NCBI RefSeq assembly: GCF_021155775.2
Contig: NC_060235.2
Span: forward strand, 8,975,193 to 9,039,192
Origin: Neodiprion pinetum
Lineage: Eukaryota > Arthropoda > Insecta > Hymenoptera > Diprionidae
Reading direction: 5' to 3'
DNA: 64,000 nucleotides
Shown here: positions 59,090-64,000 of the stretch, piece after piece
Numbering within the stretch: the first letter of the stretch is position 1
How the letters are laid out: each line of letters starts with the position of its first letter
The notes under the pieces: generated by a model
Database searches by the model: none
What the model was told of the DNA's origin: nothing
What the model saw: only the letters and a program-made list of their open reading frames with translations
Position numbers and translations under genes: made by a program

Positions 59090-59243
59090 TACTAACCTTT
59101 AGAGGCCAGGGATTTGGGATTTTTGGTCTCCTCCAGAAAATGCATAAAAAATGTATCTAATATGTTAAAACTATCATGAGTAAAGCGTCGATCATGCGTC
59201 ACCCCCGTATACGAGTGTTCCTGTCCTCTAAAGGTCAACTGAC
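59090..59243. repeat. Small inverted repeat, possible MITE
   Basis: AACCTTTAGAGGCCAGGGA at the left and CCTGTCCTCTAAAGGTCAAC at the right are inverted, about 150 bp apart. No target duplication was assigned. Confidence 0.5.
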
Positions 59244-59429
59244 AATGAGCTAACCTACGTTAAGTTGGCACCACCACACCAAAAAATCAAAAATGATATT
59301 CTTGATCAAGTTTCAATTCGTCTGAATTACAGACGTAATATAGTAACTCGATGCTTTAGACTCTGTGCATATAATAAATCTTCGATAGTTGAGACGGAGG
59401 AAGAAGGGTTTATCAAGCGACAAAAAATT

Positions 59430-59790
59430 TAACGGATATGGGTTCTACTGCCATTAAGTCGGCGTTAAGCGGTATTGGTGTGGCCGCGCGATGAGTCCAG
59501 AAGAAAGTACGCCTGTCTCATATTTTGCCTATGTTCGAAAAAGTCAGTGATATTTTACCTTCCGTCGATCAAATTATGACCCGTCTTTATGCCACTGGAA
59601 CTCTGGCGGATATTGCTGGCTATAGCTAAGGCGGTTAATCGCGTCAATGTTAGTAAACATCAGTTGTAAAAGGATAAACGCCGTATCGCAACAATGGAGG
59701 CGATTGCACCAAGTAACGGATTATTACTGATTGATCAAAATAAAAATGTCGGCATCACCAACATTATGAAGGGTTAGTAAACTTATACTT
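59430..59790 (+). pseudogene. Decayed fragment resembling Polinton/adintovirus small capsid-associated gene
   Basis: Broken plus-strand frames read MGSTAIKSALSGIG, then FEKVSDILPSVDQ and ATGTLADIAG, then RRIATMEAIAPSNGLLLI. The order (Ala/Gly-rich helix, LADIAG, ATMEAIA-GLLL) resembles, from memory, small virion-associated proteins of Polinton/Maverick and adintovirus-like elements in invertebrate genomes. Frameshifts and at least three stops make it inert. No polymerase, integrase or capsid gene is seen nearby, so it is an isolated piece. The identification is tentative. Confidence 0.38.
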
Positions 59791-60877
59791 GAGTCGTTAA
59801 CAACAGTATCGTCCGGAGAACACGAGCTCGTTTAGCAAGGAACGAATGATACTGGAGATGTTGAAGGTGTCCTACTGATCGATTACCTGTCGGAATTCAC
59901 CGAGGATTATTGGGGTCGTTGTCACTGGTAGTTCTTAGTTAATTCAACAATGTTTCAAAATCGATTCGAATCCCACAATTCAAGACATTAAGAAGGTTAG
60001 AATTACGCTCAAAAAAACTAGTGGTTATTACTGTATACACATATTCACCGATAATAGGAAAATTTAGCTACTTGATAACATCTCTAAGCACCCAACCATG
60101 TCTGGTGTAAAATGATCTTTTTTGTAGAGAGTGCAGAAAAAGTCTCTCTAGTGCCTGTGAAGCGTAGAAAATAGTACATTACGTAAGAAGGGAATAAAGT
60201 CGACTTTTCTTCCTGTGTTACATATAAGACTTTATTTACGACTCAACTCTGGCCACAATATTTATTTAACTAAATAATTAACAAATAGTGTTAAAATAGC
60301 GTGCAAAAAAGTAACTATAAGTATAAATAAGATTATAGTCGATCTACGCATGCGAAGCCCGTATCCTTGTAAAAAGTACCACTTCTCATACGCTTTACAG
60401 GCACCGAAAGAGGGACTTTTAATGCATGTGTTACGAAAATTATTTCGTGCATCGATGATTCGGAGGTAGACAGTGTGCTACCAATAAGAAAATCTTGAAA
60501 TTGACAATCACGATCAGAGCCTTGCGAAATCTTATAAATACCAGAGTATACGTATAAGCACGGAACGGTACAACATACTTTCCCGTTTGTATATGCTCTA
60601 AGTGAACAACATTTGATTAGGATTTGATGCTAGCGCTGAACTTTCCCCAAACACTTCAGCCTATACCTAGCATAATCTAGCACGAACGCATCGTCAGCTA
60701 CAGACCGGTAAGTAGTACTATAGAAAAAACAATACAACGAGATTTGTTTAATTTAGAAATAATCGACTTGATTTATATTGTGTAAATTGTAAAAATCAAC
60801 TTTATAACCTCGAGAAAATAAAAAATACAGTAAAATTATTATACTGTTAGTTGTATTTTATATGTAATATTACTTGC

Positions 60878-60898
60878 AATTTTTTTTTTTTTTTTTTG
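60878..60898. repeat. Poly-T run
   Basis: About 19 consecutive T in non-coding sequence. It could be the reverse-strand tail of a retroposed sequence, but no body is recognisable on its right side. Confidence 0.6.
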
Positions 60899-61799
60899 CG
60901 AAATGGATTGAAAAGTTCATTGATAGAGATAAAAATCAGCTATTAGTGAGGGTGATTTCGATTTTTGGTACCCCCTAACGGTAAGAATCTGAATCTAATG
61001 GTATGGCAGGAACCCTTGTCGGTACGGGTAGTTTGATGCCCATAAGTAACACCGACTGTAGGTGAAGTAGGAAGCGACGGTACAACAGAGTTAACTTAGC
61101 GGATAAGATAGGGATTTCCAGACAGAACCCCATGTCCCTTCTGTATATCAACTAAAGCAATTTAGGTGGTTTTTAAGGCACAGCGAAGATGTTGGGGCAC
61201 GAATCGCCAGAAAATACTAGATGTATTGAGTGTGACCATCTACTAAACACTTTTCTGGAATCTCTCTTGGCGATGAATCATTGTAAATTGAATTTATAGT
61301 ATCTTCGACGTCTTTGTGAAATGGCGGTTCGTGATCAAGTAAGACAGCGCTAAATAGAAGAGAGAGAGGTTTCATTTGGGACAACTGTAGAAAATAGCCT
61401 TCATTAAGTTTATGAAACCCTATAGGTAAACAAAAATAGTAAAAAATTCAGTATGTAATAATTACTTACACACGCGTTTTCAGGAAAACGTAGCGTACAA
61501 CATAGATTCTACGGTATACGGAGCAAATTATGTTTGGTTTTACAGCAATTTTTTCCCATTTGCATAGGCATAGAAGGAGATCCGCCAAGCTGGCAATGCA
61601 GATATAGGACGACAAAAAATACATATCAGATTTTTTCGCCGATTATATGCTAGCTGATTGCCAAAATAATAATTTTTTCACTCCAGCCATTTTCGGTAAA
61701 TACGCGGCAGTTGCAGATATTGAGTTAACTTTGCCCCTTCGAAAAAGCAATAGAAACAGTTGAAAAACAACAGAAAAACGAAAATGGGGGATTTATACT

Positions 61800-62110
61800 G
61801 TAATTAGTAATTGCTGCCGATAGGAATTTGTCTCCCTTTTTCCGCAACACCCCATTTCCAGATATCCCTACCCTCCGTGTTAGAAATACTGCATATTCCT
61901 AATGTGACCAGCCATCGACATTTTCTTAGCTCGAGGAATAATTCACCAATTAAACGCTGCTGGAAAAGTAGTCTTCGTCATCTAATCATCTCCAATTTGA
62001 ATATTCCGTCCTTTACGCAGGAACACAATATCCATACAATGGTCGAGATTCGAATATTTTTTCACTCTAGGAATACATAACTTGCTAATTAATCGCTACC
62101 GAAAAAGATA
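61800..62110. repeat. Degenerate tandem repeat, period about 137 nt
   Basis: AATTAGTAATTGCTGCCG (61801), CCAATTAAACGCTGCTGG (61944) and GCTAATTAATCGCTACCG (62083) begin three similar blocks, and the blocks before the second and third share CTCGAGGAATA and CTCTAGGAATA. A decayed satellite-like array is the simplest reading. Confidence 0.45.
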
Positions 62111-63125
62111 ACTCAATTGAAATAAAGTGAAACATTGAACTTATATTTTCCAATATGAACTCTTATTCAAAAACATTGCGAATTTACGAAATAATGATTC
62201 TCATTCACAGTATTTTGTTGTTTTAACGACACCAAGTTTAACCTCGTACGAAAGACGCGTATGAGACGTTTAAACGCACATTTTTGGGGTGAAATTTACA
62301 TGTATACTTCTAAATTTCAATATAAAGTTTTGAACATGTCGTCTTTGCCCCAGACCTATTTATCGTGTAAGGTCCGGATGGAGTTTATTCTGAAGCTAAT
62401 GAAATTGCCCTTTGGAACACGAATTTGATTTTATTTTTCAGGTGACAAAACGTCTTCTTTCATTGGTACGAATATTCATCTAGATATTTCACAATGGTCT
62501 ACGTGACCTATAATCCTGAAGAAAAAAATACCAGCGTGTTTCTTGTTCAATTTCCAATAAAACCCGAAATTATCATCATAGAGAACTAATAGAGTGCAGG
62601 TTATTTTCTTTGTACAGTCTAACGCAACGTAACCTTTATAGAAGATTTGGAGTAAATAAAATCATTTTAAAGGGTTAATTCTGGTATTTTGTTCTCTGAC
62701 CGTTGTGGTATTTCTTTTCAGTACCTATATAGAATTGGTTTCTCTAGCAGTGGAACCCTCATTTGTGTTATTACTATAGGTATCATTTTTTTCTGTAGAG
62801 TCAGTAGTATTGCGTGTACCAATAATTCCCATAAGTTAAGTAAGAAAAAAAATCATATTACAATATAACTATTCGTATCTAAAATATTTTAATATCAATT
62901 CTATTATACTAAACCTTGTTCCTAACATAATCAGTTGAAAGTTTCCATGTTACACAAAAAAAATTGAATTTTTGTTGACCAGTGTTATCGGTGTACCGAA
63001 ATCGAATTACAAGTATCTCAACTACTTCCACGTTAATTTTGCACCAGTTTTCAAATTCCCCAGCTGTTAAGTACACTTAACCTGAAAACATTTTTTTCTC
63101 ATTTTTAGCTCAGCTGAAATTTCAG

Positions 63126-63724
63126 GGGAGGATCGGTTTTACATGAACGAGTCCTACAGGTAAAAGGTTCTACAAGTTCATTTCTCCAGATTCGTCCCTG
63201 AAGGTTCCTTCTTACAAATTCGTTTCTACATGCGGTGGTTGCACAGGAGTAGGTTAAATTCTTTGCTACTGATTTATTTCCAAATAACGAAGCTAGGAAC
63301 GACCATACATATAAAAATTATATATGATATACGTGCCCCACACAGCGCACGATATGCCCGACAAATTTAAAAAATACTTTTACAATGTTGAAACAATCGA
63401 TACGCGTATTTTATAACAAAGTCATATCAATGTTTATAAAAAAAATTTCCAAGTATCAAAGTCGATATCAGAAATATTCTATAAATATTGTGTGCTATGT
63501 GGGTCATGTAAATTATGTAAATTCTGTACATAAAATCGGTCCGAGACTCGTTCTGTGGAAATGAACCTAACCTACTTTTGTTACCGCCGCATGTAAAAAC
63601 GAACTTTCAGAAATAAATCTGGAGAAACGAATTTTGAGAACCACCGCACGTACGAATGAATCTGGGGAAACAAACTTGTAGAACCTTTCTCTTGCAGGAC
63701 TGATTCATGTAGAAACGACGCCCT
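63126..63724. repeat. Foldback element, about 600 bp
   Basis: The left arm (63126-63261) carries AGGTTCTACAAGTTCATTTCTCC and TTCGTTTCTACATGCGGTGG; the right arm (63561-63724) carries the complements, ending CTTGTAGAACCTTTCTCTTGC and TTCATGTAGAAACG. The right arm has an internal extra copy of the CCACCGCACGTACGAAT block, so it has been partly duplicated. The centre is AT-rich and non-coding. Confidence 0.75.
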
Positions 63725-64000
63725 CTCTTGGTACGTATCTTCGGCTGCTTGATGTTTACACCGAGTATGGAGAAACTGATGCAAGTTTCCCCCATTATAG
63801 ACATTGCGAAGGAATGAAGTCGATTAAAAAGAAACGATAGCCAATTCCGTCCTGCTAAATGCCCGATATAGAATAGTAGTGGTCTTTATCTATATGTGTA
63901 CAGAAAAGTCAATGTCGTATGTGGATAAAAATAATGCTGGCAGCTTCGTCCGGCTTGCTCGAGCGCTGGGACTAAATCGAGATTACAGGGTCATGTAGTT

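Noticed and set aside
1..64000. CRISPR arrays, operons, riboswitches, canonical tRNA or rRNA genes
   Set aside because: None seen. The DNA is eukaryotic, and the only tRNA-like sequence is in the foldback at 26751-27840.

Overview
The window is animal, most likely insect, nuclear DNA. It is strongly AT-rich, the coding exons are short and joined by GT-AG introns, and the space between them is filled with foldback (inverted-repeat) elements and decayed transposons. The two recognisable proteins have arthropod-like sequence. A hymenopteran is my best guess, but it rests on general appearance only. Exon borders were derived by hand from reading frame, splice dinucleotides and codon phase.

Region by region: (1) 1-3512, plus strand: the 3' part of an AMSH/STAMBP deubiquitinase gene, six exons covering the end of the coiled coil and the whole JAMM zinc-protease domain. 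(2) 3513-29056: about 25 kb with no convincing gene. It holds a recent 106-bp tandem duplication and many foldback elements, among them a piggyBac-like one with TTAA ends, mariner-like ones with TA ends, two copies of a TAACGTTA-ended family, and a 1.1-kb palindrome with tRNA-like arms. (3) 29057-51400, minus strand: an EFA6/PSD gene (Arf6 exchange factor). I could join 13 exons in one frame: an N-terminal PDZ-like segment, a long disordered region, Sec7, PH, coiled coil and C-terminus, 1110 residues in all. Its introns carry a decayed pogo/Tigger transposase, a decayed Penelope-like retroelement and several foldback elements. (4) 51401-64000: probable 5' flank or first introns of EFA6. It contains a pogo-like element with a zinc-finger tail, a possible small secreted cysteine peptide gene, a CpG-rich block at about 57.0-57.8 kb that looks like a promoter, a short decayed piece resembling Polinton/adintovirus capsid-associated genes, and further inverted repeats.

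The two genes are convergent and need not be functionally linked, although both act on membrane traffic: AMSH at endosomal ESCRT sorting, EFA6 at Arf6-dependent plasma-membrane and endosome dynamics. The most unusual feature is the 54-nt, frame-neutral exon of EFA6 that completes the PDZ-like segment. It lies between foldback elements able to form long RNA hairpins, one of them with a G14-C-G11 loop.
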